Of a stretch of DNA of 64,000 bases, positions 17,134 to 25,843 are shown piece after piece; the stretch's first letter is position 1; each line of letters starts with the position of its first letter. The stretch covers positions 2,790,001-2,854,000 of the forward strand of contig NZ_CP025546.1 of NCBI RefSeq assembly GCF_003614435.1, given 5' to 3'. The position numbers were made by a program, and so were the translations under genes. The notes beneath the pieces are model-generated. The model was given only the letters and a program-made list of their open reading frames with translations, had not been told where the DNA came from and did no database searches. Source of the DNA: Mycobacterium paragordonae (GTDB taxonomy: Bacteria > Actinomycetota > Actinomycetes > Mycobacteriales > Mycobacteriaceae).

Positions 17134-18231
17134 TCACATCAATTCGCGATAGACCTGCGCAGTCGCCGCTGCGCACTTGTCCCATGAGAACGCGGCGATC
17201 CGATCGTATCCGCGCGATCGGAGATCTGCCTGCAGTGCCTCAGTTGTGGCGACGCGTTCCATTGTCACCCTTAGTTCCTCAAGATTATTGGGATCGAAAT
17301 AGACGGCCGCTTCTCCAACTATTTCCGGAATGGAGCCACCATTACTACATACAACAGGGCAGCCATGGCTCATAGCTTCGAGCGGAGGCAGTCCGAAACC
17401 CTCATACATCGACGGATAGACGAAGGCGGTAGCTGTCCTGTAGTGTTCCGCAAGCTCCTGGTCTGATCCGCACTCGACGCGTACGCGGTCGTTGATGCCC
17501 AGTTGCATAATTTGTTTTAGTTCGTTGGGGCGAAATGGGCCTCCGCCGAATGCTACCAAGTCAAATCCTCTCAATATATGCGATCTGGAATAGGCCTGCA
17601 GTAGGGCAGCGAAGTTCTTGTACTTCACGCTGCGATCGCCGACATAGAGGAGGATGGGCCTACGTCTCCCAAAATCGGAAATGTTAATGTCCGCTTCCGC
17701 TGTTATTGAATACCCGAGGTGAATAACGCTCGTTCGTGCCGGATCTACGCCGAAGAGACGCACGAGGTCGCGTCTGGTGTTCTCAGAAACGCAGATGACG
17801 TGATCGGCGCGATTAACAGCTGCGCGTTTGGCTGCGGTTACGCGCTTAGCGAATGAAAACTGTTCCGCAAACAGTTCATTGATCATGTCGTGGATCGTTA
17901 CTACACGGCGTCGAGCGTTACCGACAGGACTGAGGGCGAAGTAGGTTTCATGAATGATATCGGGTCTGATCTGCCGCCACGCCAGCGGTGCGGCGATTCG
18001 GTTCACAACAGGGACGACCGGAATGCCCCCGAATGTGTGCGGCACGAATCTACCGTGGGCAAACTGGTGGGCACAGCCGTGGGCTAAATAATCGTTAACG
18101 TACAACGGAGCCACGACGGATACTTCCGACGCACCGTGGCTGTGCAGGCGGCCAGCCAATTCGCAGAAGTAGCGCGAAACGCCACCGTATCTCTGAAAGG
18201 AGAAGACCTGATGATCGAGAGCGACTTTCAC
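17134..18231 (-). CDS. GT4-family glycosyltransferase
   Basis: 365 residues from GTG 18231 ([22 protein letters not shown]). The N-terminal GG loop and the C-terminal [18 protein letters not shown] segment (the E-x7-E motif of retaining GT4 enzymes) are both intact, as is the donor-site stretch [15 protein letters not shown]4 members use NDP-sugars such as GDP-mannose to form alpha-linkages in the cytoplasm. It is close in form to mannosyltransferases of O-antigen clusters. It stands alone on the minus strand, convergent with the flippase operon (236 bp apart). The sugar donor cannot be assigned. Confidence 0.88.
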   Translation of the reverse strand: MKVALDHQVFSFQRYGGVSRYFCELAGRLHSHGASEVSVVAPLYVNDYLAHGCAHQFAHGRFVPHTFGGIPVVPVVNRIAAPLAWRQIRPDIIHETYFALSPVGNARRRVVTIHDMINELFAEQFSFAKRVTAAKRAAVNRADHVICVSENTRRDLVRLFGVDPARTSVIHLGYSITAEADINISDFGRRRPILLYVGDRSVKYKNFAALLQAYSRSHILRGFDLVAFGGGPFRPNELKQIMQLGINDRVRVECGSDQELAEHYRTATAFVYPSMYEGFGLPPLEAMSHGCPVVCSNGGSIPEIVGEAAVYFDPNNLEELRVTMERVATTEALQADLRSRGYDRIAAFSWDKCAAATAQVYRELM

Positions 18232-18266
18232 AATCGGTCGACTTCGGCTGCCGTCATGGCGATATC

Positions 18267-18620
18267 TTACACATGAAAACCGAACGTCTGCTCGGGCGCT
18301 TCGCGCGGCTTGGGCAGAAAATCAAGTTCGTCCCGAAGACGAGGCAGGCCCATCGCGGCTTCGCAGTAATTCGTTTGATTGACCAAGTGGAACCCCATCA
18401 GATTTAGCCGATTGAATGCATACACGGACTCGGTATTAAATATAGGGAACTGCGCTATAACTGGGTAAATGAAGTTACGCCATATCGCCGGTGCGAGAAA
18501 GCCTTTGATTAGACGACGCCGTGAGACACTGGCGCCATACGGTTGACGCGCGCTTCGTCTAGCCGGCGGTTTGCTCCGCCTGCAGATCGAAGCATTAGCC
18601 GCAAAGTGGATTACGTCCAA
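18267..18620 (-). pseudogene. Unrecognised remnant (C-terminal fragment)
   Basis: A 117-codon frame. The first 30 codons look like random Arg-rich translation, but the last 80 read like real protein: RRLIKGFLAPAIWRNFIYP, then FPIFNTESVYAFNRLNLMGF, then NYCEAAMGLPRLRDELDFLP. I do not recognise the family. It looks like the C-terminal end of a larger sugar-modifying or transferase protein whose 5' part was lost. It lies just upstream of the GT4 gene on the same strand. It could also be a small intact protein starting from a later codon, but no good start is visible. Confidence 0.35.
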
Positions 18621-18949
18621 AGTTTGCGTCGCACCTCTGAGTGTCGTGCCGAGTTGCTTCTCAAATTTGACTGGAGCTTAGCGTAGTTAGCTTATTTTCG
18701 CATAGCAAGAATGATTCTTGGACGCACGCAATGAGAATAACTAGAACTTACGGCACTTTCAGCGAGGTCGACAGGTCGATGTCACGTGAGATCGGCATTG
18801 ATCACAGTCATTCGACGCCTAAAACGATGCTAACTGGACCTGCCAATGGCTGGTAGAGCGCAACGAGGGCGTTAGACGATCAGGGCGTCAGATGGTCCGT
18901 ATGGAGGTGGGGCGCTGTAAGGTATGCGCATGGATGCGGAGGGACAGCC
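18621..18949. other. 329-bp intergenic region upstream of the FkbM gene
   Basis: Relatively AT-rich, with no coding frame of interest. It ends with a good ribosome-binding site, GCGGAGGGA, about 10 bases before the ATG at 18950. It is likely to contain the promoter of the methyltransferase gene; I could not pick out convincing -10/-35 boxes. Confidence 0.4.
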
Positions 18950-19843
18950 ATGACGTCTCTTGCGCGGGTACAGGCCCTGGCGCGGGAAGTTTCGTATCGG
19001 ACGATTCGCAAGGCCTTGGGCAACCGAACAGTAATGCGCAATGTTCAGGGCGTTTTGCTGGCGATGCCGTGGTCGCACCGGCTTCCGGACTACGCTCGCG
19101 CCTTTCCCGCCTACGGACAGAACCTGGTGCAACTTGCGGTGGGTCTCGGCGAAGTCGACAAGCCATTAGGCATCATCGATGTCGGGGCCAATATCGGGGA
19201 CTCCGCTGCGCAAATCCTCGCACAAGCAGACGCGCGAGTGCTCTGTGTCGAAGCGGACCATGAGTACCTTCCGTATATTGAGAGGAACGTCGGATCCGAC
19301 AACCGGTGCGTCATCGAGTTCGGTTTGCTACTTGCCGACACAACTGAGGCAGCCAGCTTAGGGGCGATTAGGGAGCGCGGTACCACGCGCTTCGTCCGAG
19401 GCGGTGCCGGCGGAGTGCCTGCGGCGCTACCAGTGGCCGACCTGCCTCTCCGTCACCCCGAAATGCCGCCGATCCGGCTCGTCAAATCAGACACAGACGG
19501 TTATGACACGACTCTTATTCCGCCGCTCGCGCGGGCTTACGCAAAGTCCCGCCCTGTGCTGTTTTTCGAATACGACCATGACCTGACCCGCAAGGCGGGC
19601 AAGACGAACCCCGCTGCCGTGTGGTCGGAGTTGCGGGATTTCGGATACTCGCACGTCGGTATCTGGAACAACTTTGGTGAGCCGATTGACCTGTTGCCAA
19701 TCGAAGCGGTGCAAGACTGGGCTGCCGTATTGGACACGCCGGTGACTGACCGTGGATACCATTACTGGGATGTCGCCGTCGTGCATGCCCAAGACATGGC
19801 TGGTAGGAGAGTGTTGGACGGGTTATTCGCTGTGGCCCGGTGA
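18950..19843 (+). CDS. FkbM-family methyltransferase
   Basis: 297 residues from ATG 18950, preceded by GGAGG. IIDVGANIGDSA is the SAM-binding motif I of FkbM enzymes, VLCVEADHEYLPYIERNV is motif II, and RLVKSDTDGYDTTLI with a following FFEYDHDL is the characteristic FkbM late region. The family O-methylates sugars or polyketides; in mycobacterial LOS/GPL loci FkbM-type enzymes methylate rhamnose or fucose hydroxyls. It is a single gene with no close operon partner: 556 bp separate it from gmdA. A second, different FkbM gene lies at 24958-25692. Confidence 0.85.
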   Translation: MTSLARVQALAREVSYRTIRKALGNRTVMRNVQGVLLAMPWSHRLPDYARAFPAYGQNLVQLAVGLGEVDKPLGIIDVGANIGDSAAQILAQADARVLCVEADHEYLPYIERNVGSDNRCVIEFGLLLADTTEAASLGAIRERGTTRFVRGGAGGVPAALPVADLPLRHPEMPPIRLVKSDTDGYDTTLIPPLARAYAKSRPVLFFEYDHDLTRKAGKTNPAAVWSELRDFGYSHVGIWNNFGEPIDLLPIEAVQDWAAVLDTPVTDRGYHYWDVAVVHAQDMAGRRVLDGLFAVAR

Positions 19844-20399
19844 ACTGCAGGTTCGCTGATTCTTGCCTCAACGGTGCATTGCCTCCTGGCATCGTGCGTC
19901 TAATATCGCCGGCCGGCTTTCCGGTTCAAAAGGACCCTGCCGCATCCGGTGTAGTAATAGGACTGGCGAGTGGCTAGACTCTTTGTTTCATTAAGTCGCA
20001 ACCCGGCTTTCCGGACAGGATGGTGATTGCTGAAAAGTTGTTGCCATAAATTCCGGCCCTGACGGTGGACGGCGCCTAGATCAAAGTCCTATTCGCAAAG
20101 TGGGCTGACCATACGGCAAGCCCTCTCGGTCGGCGCCGATTGCCTGGACTTGATGGGTCTAGCTGAAGGTTGAAAGAGACCCGGCGTGGAAGACCCGCGG
20201 CTAATATCGGATTGGTGAACTATGCGTCGCGGTTCGCGATGGCATCTGCAAATCAGAGGCTAGCATGGGCGACGCATAACCTAAGCCACCTCACCATCGG
20301 AAGATGACGCCCGCCTGGTGGTCCGGACAGAATCGCAGCGATCTCATGGCACTATCCGGACGCGCTGTGTAGGGCCGCACCGACAGAAGTAGGAAGTCA
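19844..20399. other. 556-bp intergenic region upstream of gmdA
   Basis: No open frame with protein-like content on either strand. It should contain the gmdA-epiA promoter. The gmdA start is preceded by AGTAGGAAG (20389-20397), a weak ribosome-binding site close to the TTG. I see no clear hairpin terminator for the gene on the left. Confidence 0.4.
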
Positions 20400-21422
20400 T
20401 TGAAGCGAGCGCTGATAACAGGGATCACCGGGCAGGACGGCTCATATCTGGCCGAGCTGCTGCTGCAGAAAGGTTATGAAGTCCATGGGCTGATCCGCCG
20501 AGCCTCGACGTTCAACACGGCGCGGATCGATCACCTCTACGTGGATCCGCACCAGCCGAAGGCACGCCTGTTTCTTCATTATGGCGACCTCACCGACGGC
20601 ACTCGCCTGGTGACGTTGCTAAGTACGATCGACCCCGACGAGGTCTATAACCTTGCGGCGCAGTCGCATGTGCGTGTTAGCTTCGACGAACCTGTGCATA
20701 CTGGCGACACTACGGGGATGGGTTCAATACGGCTGTTAGAGGCCGTTCGTCTGTCTCAGGTGGGCTGCCGCTTCTATCAGGCGTCTTCGTCGGAAATGTT
20801 CGGCGCGTCGCCGCCGCCGCAGGATGAGCAGACACCCTTCTATCCGCGCTCGCCGTATGGTGCGGCAAAGGTGTACTCCTACTGGGCAACCCGCAATTAT
20901 CGAGAAGCTTACGGATTGTTCGCCGTCAACGGCATCTTGTTCAATCACGAATCACCGCGCCGCGGCGAGACTTTCGTGACCCGTAAGATCACCCGAGCTG
21001 TCGCGCGGATTAAGGCGGGTATTGAGTCCGAGGTCTACCTCGGCAATCTTGATGCTGTCCGCGACTGGGGGTATGCGCCCGAATATGTCGAGGGTATGTG
21101 GCGGATGCTGCAGGCCCCAGCGCCGGAGGACTTCGTGCTGGCGACGGGGCATGGTTACACCGTGCGTGATTTCGCCCAAACCGCTTTCGAGCACGCAGGA
21201 CTCGATTGGCAACAACATGTGAAATTTGATGAGCGTTATTTGCGTCCGACGGAAGTGGATTCGCTAATTGGCGACTCCGCTAAGGCCGCGCGCTTACTAG
21301 GGTGGAAAGCTGCTGTGCATACCGACGAGCTGGCGCGAATCATGGTGGACGCAGACATTGCCGCGTTGGAATGCGATGGCACGCCATGGGTTGACAAGCC
21401 AATGCTGCCCAGTTGGAGTTGA
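20400..21422 (+). CDS. gmdA: GDP-mannose 4,6-dehydratase
   Basis: 340 residues, starting with TTG at 20400 ([20 protein letters not shown]). The NADP-binding GxxGxxG, the SSSEMFG strand and [12 protein letters not shown] (catalytic YxxxK) are intact, as is the [11 protein letters not shown] region typical of GMD. The enzyme converts GDP-mannose to GDP-4-keto-6-deoxymannose. The sequence is very close to what I recall of M. tuberculosis GmdA (Rv1511, also 340 residues). The next gene, epiA, is 6 bp downstream and would complete GDP-fucose synthesis. Fucose and its methyl ethers are known sugars of mycobacterial LOS. The TTG start is supported by the homologue's N-terminus; no in-frame ATG gives a full Rossmann motif. 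Confidence 0.95.
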   Translation: MKRALITGITGQDGSYLAELLLQKGYEVHGLIRRASTFNTARIDHLYVDPHQPKARLFLHYGDLTDGTRLVTLLSTIDPDEVYNLAAQSHVRVSFDEPVHTGDTTGMGSIRLLEAVRLSQVGCRFYQASSSEMFGASPPPQDEQTPFYPRSPYGAAKVYSYWATRNYREAYGLFAVNGILFNHESPRRGETFVTRKITRAVARIKAGIESEVYLGNLDAVRDWGYAPEYVEGMWRMLQAPAPEDFVLATGHGYTVRDFAQTAFEHAGLDWQQHVKFDERYLRPTEVDSLIGDSAKAARLLGWKAAVHTDELARIMVDADIAALECDGTPWVDKPMLPSWS

Positions 21423-21428
21423 GCACGA

Positions 21429-22391
21429 ATGAACGCGACTGTCGGGGCCCTCGACCGAGGATCTTCTGTGTATATTGCCGGGCACAGAGGACTTGTCGGA
21501 TCGGCTCTGTTGCGCCGGTTCCGGGCCGACGGATTTACCAATCTTGTTGTCCGTTCGCACTCTGAACTCGATCTGACGGATCGTGACGCGACGTTCGACA
21601 TGCTTCTGGAGTTGCGACCTCAGGTTGTCATCGACGCTGCGGCCCGAGTCGGTGGCATCATGGCGAATAACTCCTACCCTGTCGATTTCCTATCGGAGAA
21701 CCTTCGGATTCAAACGAATCTGCTGGATGCCGCTGTGGCTGCGCGGGTACCGCGACTGCTGTTCCTTGGTTCGTCGTGCATCTACCCGAAATACGCGCCG
21801 CAACCCATCGCCGAAAATGCATTGCTCACCGGCCCCTTGGAGCCGACTAACGACGCCTACGCGATCGCCAAGATCGCCGGCATCCTTCAGGTCCAGGCTG
21901 TCAGGCGTCAATACGGTCTGGCGTGGATCTCGGCGATGCCCACCAACTTGTACGGACCCGGCGACAATTTTTCCCCTGAAGGTTCCCATCTTCTACCGGC
22001 GCTCATTCGCAGATATGAGGAGGCCAAAATAAGTGGCGCACCAGAGGTGATCAACTGGGGCAGCGGAACGCCGCGGCGTGAACTTCTGCACGTTGACGAC
22101 CTCGCGAATGCATGTTTATTTCTGCTGGAGCATCTCGACGGCCCAACTCATATTAACGTGGGGACGGGCATAGACCACACCGTCAGCGAGATCGCCCGAC
22201 TGGTCGCCGCGGCGGTGGGCTATGCGGGCGAAACTTGCTGGGATTCAAGCAAACCCGACGGTACACCACGCAAACTACTCGATATCTCCGTCTTGCGTAA
22301 AGCCGGATGGCAATCTCGCATCTCGCTGCGTGAAGGCATCGAAGCTACGGTCTCATGGTATCGCGCAAACGCGGACGTGGCGAGAAAGTGA
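21429..22391 (+). CDS. epiA: GDP-L-fucose synthase-type epimerase/reductase
   Basis: 320 residues from ATG 21429. YIAGHRGLVGSALLRRF is the NADP-binding motif of GDP-fucose synthase (WcaG/EpiA). ARVGGIMANNSYPVDF, FLGSSCIYPKYAPQPI and the catalytic YAIAKIAG are typical of the family. It catalyses 3,5-epimerisation and 4-reduction of the product of GmdA to give GDP-L-fucose. It is the second gene of the gmdA-epiA operon (6-bp gap). Its stop overlaps a GTG that opens another short frame (GTGA), so a third coupled gene once followed and is now truncated. Confidence 0.94.
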   Translation: MNATVGALDRGSSVYIAGHRGLVGSALLRRFRADGFTNLVVRSHSELDLTDRDATFDMLLELRPQVVIDAAARVGGIMANNSYPVDFLSENLRIQTNLLDAAVAARVPRLLFLGSSCIYPKYAPQPIAENALLTGPLEPTNDAYAIAKIAGILQVQAVRRQYGLAWISAMPTNLYGPGDNFSPEGSHLLPALIRRYEEAKISGAPEVINWGSGTPRRELLHVDDLANACLFLLEHLDGPTHINVGTGIDHTVSEIARLVAAAVGYAGETCWDSSKPDGTPRKLLDISVLRKAGWQSRISLREGIEATVSWYRANADVARK

Positions 22392-22633
22392 GCAGCAGTC
22401 CATTGCTGCTGGAAAATGCGAATCTGAATTCGCTGTATCTGCACATTGCGCGCGAATCCGGATGGCCGAATGCTGTATCCGGTCAGCTATCCGCCGGCGT
22501 CCGAAACGCGGCCAGCCTGTTGCGAACGATGTGCGACGTCGACTACTCCTTCGCGCCCTACTCGCCTCCGCAGGAAGCGCAAAGTGCTGGCCGCAAACCT
22601 AAGTGTGTATTCCCACATGCGCATATAAGCTAG
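22388..22633 (+). pseudogene. Short frame coupled to epiA, probable 5' stump of a lost gene
   Basis: 81 codons from GTG 22388, which shares four bases with the epiA stop. The first 50 or so codons look coding (LENANLNSLYLHIARESGWP, then GVRNAASLLRTMCDVDYSFAPY), and then composition drifts and the frame ends. Its 3' part overlaps, in antisense, the C-terminal end of the interrupted GT2 gene. I do not recognise the product. The likely reading is that a gene once co-translated with epiA was cut when the GT2 gene arrived or was inverted. Confidence 0.35.
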
Positions 22634-22883
22634 CGACGTGCGCCGCCCCCCCAGCAGATAATAGTCATGGAATTCAGACATTTTTCGTCGGTCGCGAAAG
22701 TGCTGACTAAGAGGAACGACGGCGCTGGCTCCGGTGACGTCGCAGTCGCTGATAACGCGCTGGATCGTGATTGGTTCACGCAGCAACGCGGCCCGGAACA
22801 TGAATAGCTGGTCCGCCCCCAGCCCGAAATCTGTGTCGTAACCTCCTAGCTTATTTACCAGTGATGACCCGAAGAACGCTGCC
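22487..22883 (-). pseudogene. GT2 glycosyltransferase, C-terminal fragment (interrupted by IS)
   Basis: The minus-strand frame from 22883 gives FFGSSLVNKLGGYDTDFGLG, then DQLFMFRAALLREPITI, then GGRRTSLAYMRMWEYTLRF, a typical acceptor-side half of a GT2 enzyme. It is in frame with the N-terminal half at 24372-24852 once the IS and one copy of the 8-bp duplication are removed. The restored protein would be 289 residues, reading TPHQAAFFGSSLV across the join. It resembles the GT2 gene that follows epiA on the opposite strand in M. tuberculosis (Rv1514c). The last 20 residues may not be part of the original protein. Confidence 0.85.
22876..22883. repeat. Target site duplication, left copy (ACGCTGCC)
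   Basis: The octamer ACGCTGCC directly borders the left end of the IS. An identical copy at 24372-24379 borders the right end. Eight bases is the usual duplication size for IS256-family elements. Confidence 0.9.
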
Positions 22884-24371
22884 GGTCGCGTCCTAAAGCC
22901 GGTGTAAAAGGGGCCGGGCGTAGGTTCTGCTTCGAGACCGCCAAGTCATCGAAGGAAAGGACCTACGCCCGTGCCTGCACGAGTATCGCCGACCGATCGT
23001 GTTCGCGCCAAGATCGACGAGTTGTTCGCCTCGGATCGTGAGTTGCCCGAGATCCTGGAGGAGGTGGCACGGCTGGGTGCGCAGTTGCTGATGCAGGCCG
23101 CGTTGGAGGCCGAGATTACCGAGTTCTTGGGCCGTGAGCGCTACCAACGCAGCGCCACCGCAGCAGACGCGCAGCCCGGTGCGCGTAACGGTTATCGGGC
23201 TGCGACGGTCAAGACCACTGCCGGTCCGATCACCCTGGAGCGGCCCAAGCTGCGCGGCACGACCGCCGCGTTCGCCTCACGGCTGTTCGGCAAGCACGTC
23301 ACCAAGACCAACGCGCTGGAATCGCTGGTGATCGCTTCGTTCGTGCGCGGGCTGTCGGTGCGCGATGTCGAAGCCACCCTCGCCGATGCGCTGGGTGATC
23401 AGGCCGCGATCTCGAAATCGACTGTCTCCCAGATATGTCAAGCCATCAAGACCGAGTACGACACCTGGGCGCGGCGCCCGCTCGGCGATGTGGTGCTCGA
23501 TTACCTGTTCCTGGATGCCTCCTTCTTCCGGATGCATCCCGGCTCACCAGCCGAGCCGATCCTGGCCGCGTGGGGCATCACCACCGCCGGCAAGCCCATC
23601 TTCGTGGGCCTGGCCCCCGGAGTGGTGGAGTCCACCGACGCCTGGGCGGGTTTCCTGACCGATCTCACCGAGCGGGGGCTGGGGTGTCCGCTGCTGGTCG
23701 TCTCCGACGGCGCGGCCGGCCTGATCGCGGCGATCGAGCAGATCTTCCCGACCGCGCTGCGTCAACGCTGCCTGATTCACCGAGTCCGCAACGTGCTGGC
23801 CAAGATTCCCGCCGGGATGCAGGCCGAGATCCGCGACGGCTACTGGGCCTGCTTCGACACCGCCGAGGCCACCACCGAGGCCGGCCCCAACCTCGTCGAA
23901 CTCATCGACGCCCGACTGGACGTGTTCGCGGCCCGCTACGCACCCACCTACCCCGCGGCGATGAAGATCCTGCTCACCGACCGCGCGGGCCTGACCGCTT
24001 ACCTGCGGTTCCCGCCCGAACATCAGCACCGTATTCGGCATTCGAACTTCATCGAACGCACCTTCGGTGAAACCCGCCGCCGCACAAAGGTTATCGGTCG
24101 CTTCCCCGGCGAAACCAGCTGTGTCAGCATCGCCTGGGCCGTACTGGACCGCGCATCTCGCGGCTGGCGCGGACTCGCCATGACCCCGGCCGGGGTACGC
24201 CAGCTCCAAGACCTACGCCGCAGCCTGCTGCACCCACCCCGACAACTACGGCCCCAGCACGCCCCAGACTCCGCGAGCAGCACCACCGAAGCCATCAGCG
24301 CAACGGCGTAACATCACCCACCGAAGCCAGAAGCTCCGAAGGACCATTTACACCGGATTACGGACGCCACC
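22884..24371 (+). mobile_element. IS256-family insertion sequence (1488 bp)
   Basis: The ends form imperfect 25-bp inverted repeats: GGTCGCGTCCTAAAGCCGGT at 22884-22903, continuing GTAAA, and GGTGGCGTCCGTAATCCGGT read from 24371 on the minus strand, also continuing GTAAA (21 of 25 match). A single transposase gene lies on the plus strand. The element is flanked by a perfect 8-bp duplication and sits inside a GT2 gene. The undamaged ends, duplication and transposase point to a recent insertion. It is a different IS256 subgroup from the IS1081-like element at 6234-7550. Confidence 0.93.
22971..24311 (+). CDS. Transposase, IS256 (Mutator) family
   Basis: 446 residues from GTG 22971, preceded by GAAGGAAAGG. 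Motifs in order are EITEFLGRERYQRS, ARNGYRAATVKTTAGPITLERPKLR in two parts, VRGLSVRDVEATL and SKSTVSQICQAI. The catalytic triad regions are LDASFFRMH (first Asp), LVVSDGAAGLIAAI (second Asp) and SNFIERTFGETRRRTKVIGRF (Glu), and CLIHRVRNVLAKIP is the conserved C/H region of the Mutator family. The frame is full length, so the enzyme is probably functional. A low-complexity tail rich in Ser, Thr and Ala ends the protein. Confidence 0.95.
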   Translation: MPARVSPTDRVRAKIDELFASDRELPEILEEVARLGAQLLMQAALEAEITEFLGRERYQRSATAADAQPGARNGYRAATVKTTAGPITLERPKLRGTTAAFASRLFGKHVTKTNALESLVIASFVRGLSVRDVEATLADALGDQAAISKSTVSQICQAIKTEYDTWARRPLGDVVLDYLFLDASFFRMHPGSPAEPILAAWGITTAGKPIFVGLAPGVVESTDAWAGFLTDLTERGLGCPLLVVSDGAAGLIAAIEQIFPTALRQRCLIHRVRNVLAKIPAGMQAEIRDGYWACFDTAEATTEAGPNLVELIDARLDVFAARYAPTYPAAMKILLTDRAGLTAYLRFPPEHQHRIRHSNFIERTFGETRRRTKVIGRFPGETSCVSIAWAVLDRASRGWRGLAMTPAGVRQLQDLRRSLLHPPRQLRPQHAPDSASSTTEAISATA

Positions 24372-24379
24372 ACGCTGCC
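24372..24379. repeat. Target site duplication, right copy (ACGCTGCC)
   Basis: Exact copy of 22876-22883, directly outside the right end of the IS. Removing 22884-24379 restores the GT2 reading frame. Confidence 0.9.
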
Positions 24380-24852
24380 TGGTGTGGAGTCGGCATGCCT
24401 AGGGCGAGAAATTTGTGGTAGCTAAAGGGCATAGGGGACCGTAGGTTGCCAAAGCTGCGACCGTCTGGTCCGATGAGTCGTTGTAGACCGTAGCCCCACG
24501 CATCGCGCGCCGACCCGTAGCGGGTGATTGCATCCACAAAATGGGCCACCGCGTCGGCGTCGGAAAAACAATCCGCTGAGTTCATGAAGCACAACAGGTC
24601 TCCCGACGCGTGCCGAATTCCTTGGTTCATCGCGTCGTATCTTCCGCCATCGGGCTCTGATTGCCAATAACTCAAGGCCGGCTCAAGCGCCGAGAGATAT
24701 TCCACGACGTCGTCGCCCGAACCACCGTCGATCACGATGTGCTCAATCCGTCCACCGTAACGCTGGGCACGCACGCTTCCCACCGTGCGCTTCAGCCCAT
24801 CGAGATCATGGAATGAGATTGTTATCACTGAGACAGTCGGAGCCGATACCAC
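24372..24852 (-). pseudogene. GT2 glycosyltransferase, N-terminal fragment (interrupted by IS)
   Basis: Begins at GTG 24852 (VVSAPTVSVITISFHDLDGL), with the nucleotide-binding HIVIDGGSGDDVVEYL, the SEPDGGRYDAMNQGIRHASG segment and the metal-binding region CFMNSADCF of GT2 enzymes. The frame runs into the IS after TPHQAA. With the fragment at 22487-22883 it makes a complete enzyme of the type that adds rhamnose, glucose or fucose to a glycolipid. As it stands the C-terminal half is missing, so the enzyme is almost certainly inactive. Confidence 0.87.
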
Positions 24853-24957
24853 GGGCGCACCCCTTTCCCTGCTTTGGGCTCGCTGTTTTCAACTCGTGCC
24901 CAATTTCGGAGTTCAAATATGCCGCCGACGTGCGATCTCACATATGGAGCAGTTACT

Positions 24958-25692
24958 TTAATTGTCGTTACGGAAGAAGATGCCGTCGGCCTGCAACATT
25001 CGACCATTACGCACATCCGTGAAGCCGGGCAACAACCCTGTCAGCGTGAAGCCAAGGGAGTACGCGACATCAAATGCCTCACGAATCAGCATCCCGCCCT
25101 CGTACAATGGCAGAAAGGATAGTTCGAGTTGCATGCCGACACAATGGTGGTGCACCGTTGATCTGCCTCCCGCAAGAACCTGTCTTTCAAAACCTTGAAC
25201 ATCGATTTTGAGAAAAGTCACATCTTTCGGCTGAAGAATATCGGGTGCCACAGAGTCGAGTCGATGAATCGGCACTTCTTCAGCTCCGATATAATTGGCC
25301 TCGGGGCAGGCCTCTTGATGGCCCGCCAGCATTGGCAGGACGGAGCTGCTGGCGTGGCCGGCGTTGCCTGCAACGTTAACGCGAATTGTCCCGTCCATAT
25401 CACCCAGTGCACATTTTCGGCATTCCCAAAATGGATCCTTCGTAGCCCGTTTTTTCAAGACTGAAAAGGGCGTCGATAGGGGTTCAAAAGATATGATTCG
25501 GCGCTCAAACTTCGCCTCACGGAGGCTACTGGCATACTGGCCTGAGTTAGCGCCAACGTCGAGGACGACATCTACTTGATGCGATTCGAGTTGATTCACT
25601 AAATTGCGATTCCAGTCCGCCTCAAGATGATATCGAGTCACATCCAGTCCCGCGTGACGCGCAATGAGACGGGCGCGGTGCAACAAATCCAT
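24958..25692 (-). CDS. FkbM-family methyltransferase
   Basis: 244 residues from ATG 25692. VDVVLDVGANSGQYASSLR is the SAM-binding motif, IISFEPLSTPFSVL is motif II, and FLKIDVQGFERQVLAGG is the canonical FkbM motif with its Asp. The length is close to the family minimum. It probably O-methylates a LOS sugar such as rhamnose or fucose. It lies 105 bp upstream of the interrupted GT2 gene on the same strand, so the two were likely one transcription unit: add a sugar, then methylate it. With the GT2 gene broken its acceptor may be absent. It is distinct from the other FkbM gene at 18950. Confidence 0.87.
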   Translation of the reverse strand: MDLLHRARLIARHAGLDVTRYHLEADWNRNLVNQLESHQVDVVLDVGANSGQYASSLREAKFERRIISFEPLSTPFSVLKKRATKDPFWECRKCALGDMDGTIRVNVAGNAGHASSSVLPMLAGHQEACPEANYIGAEEVPIHRLDSVAPDILQPKDVTFLKIDVQGFERQVLAGGRSTVHHHCVGMQLELSFLPLYEGGMLIREAFDVAYSLGFTLTGLLPGFTDVRNGRMLQADGIFFRNDN

Positions 25693-25843
25693 TGCATAAC
25701 GCTAGCATTCATTAACGTGAGAGGGATGGCCATGGGCTCTTAGGCTCCTCCAGTAGGGGGAGGACTGGCGCCGCTCGACGACGAGCCACTGCACGGCGGA
25801 CCCTGGAGGATGATGTGTCTGGGTCACCCGTTGAAAGGTTCCG

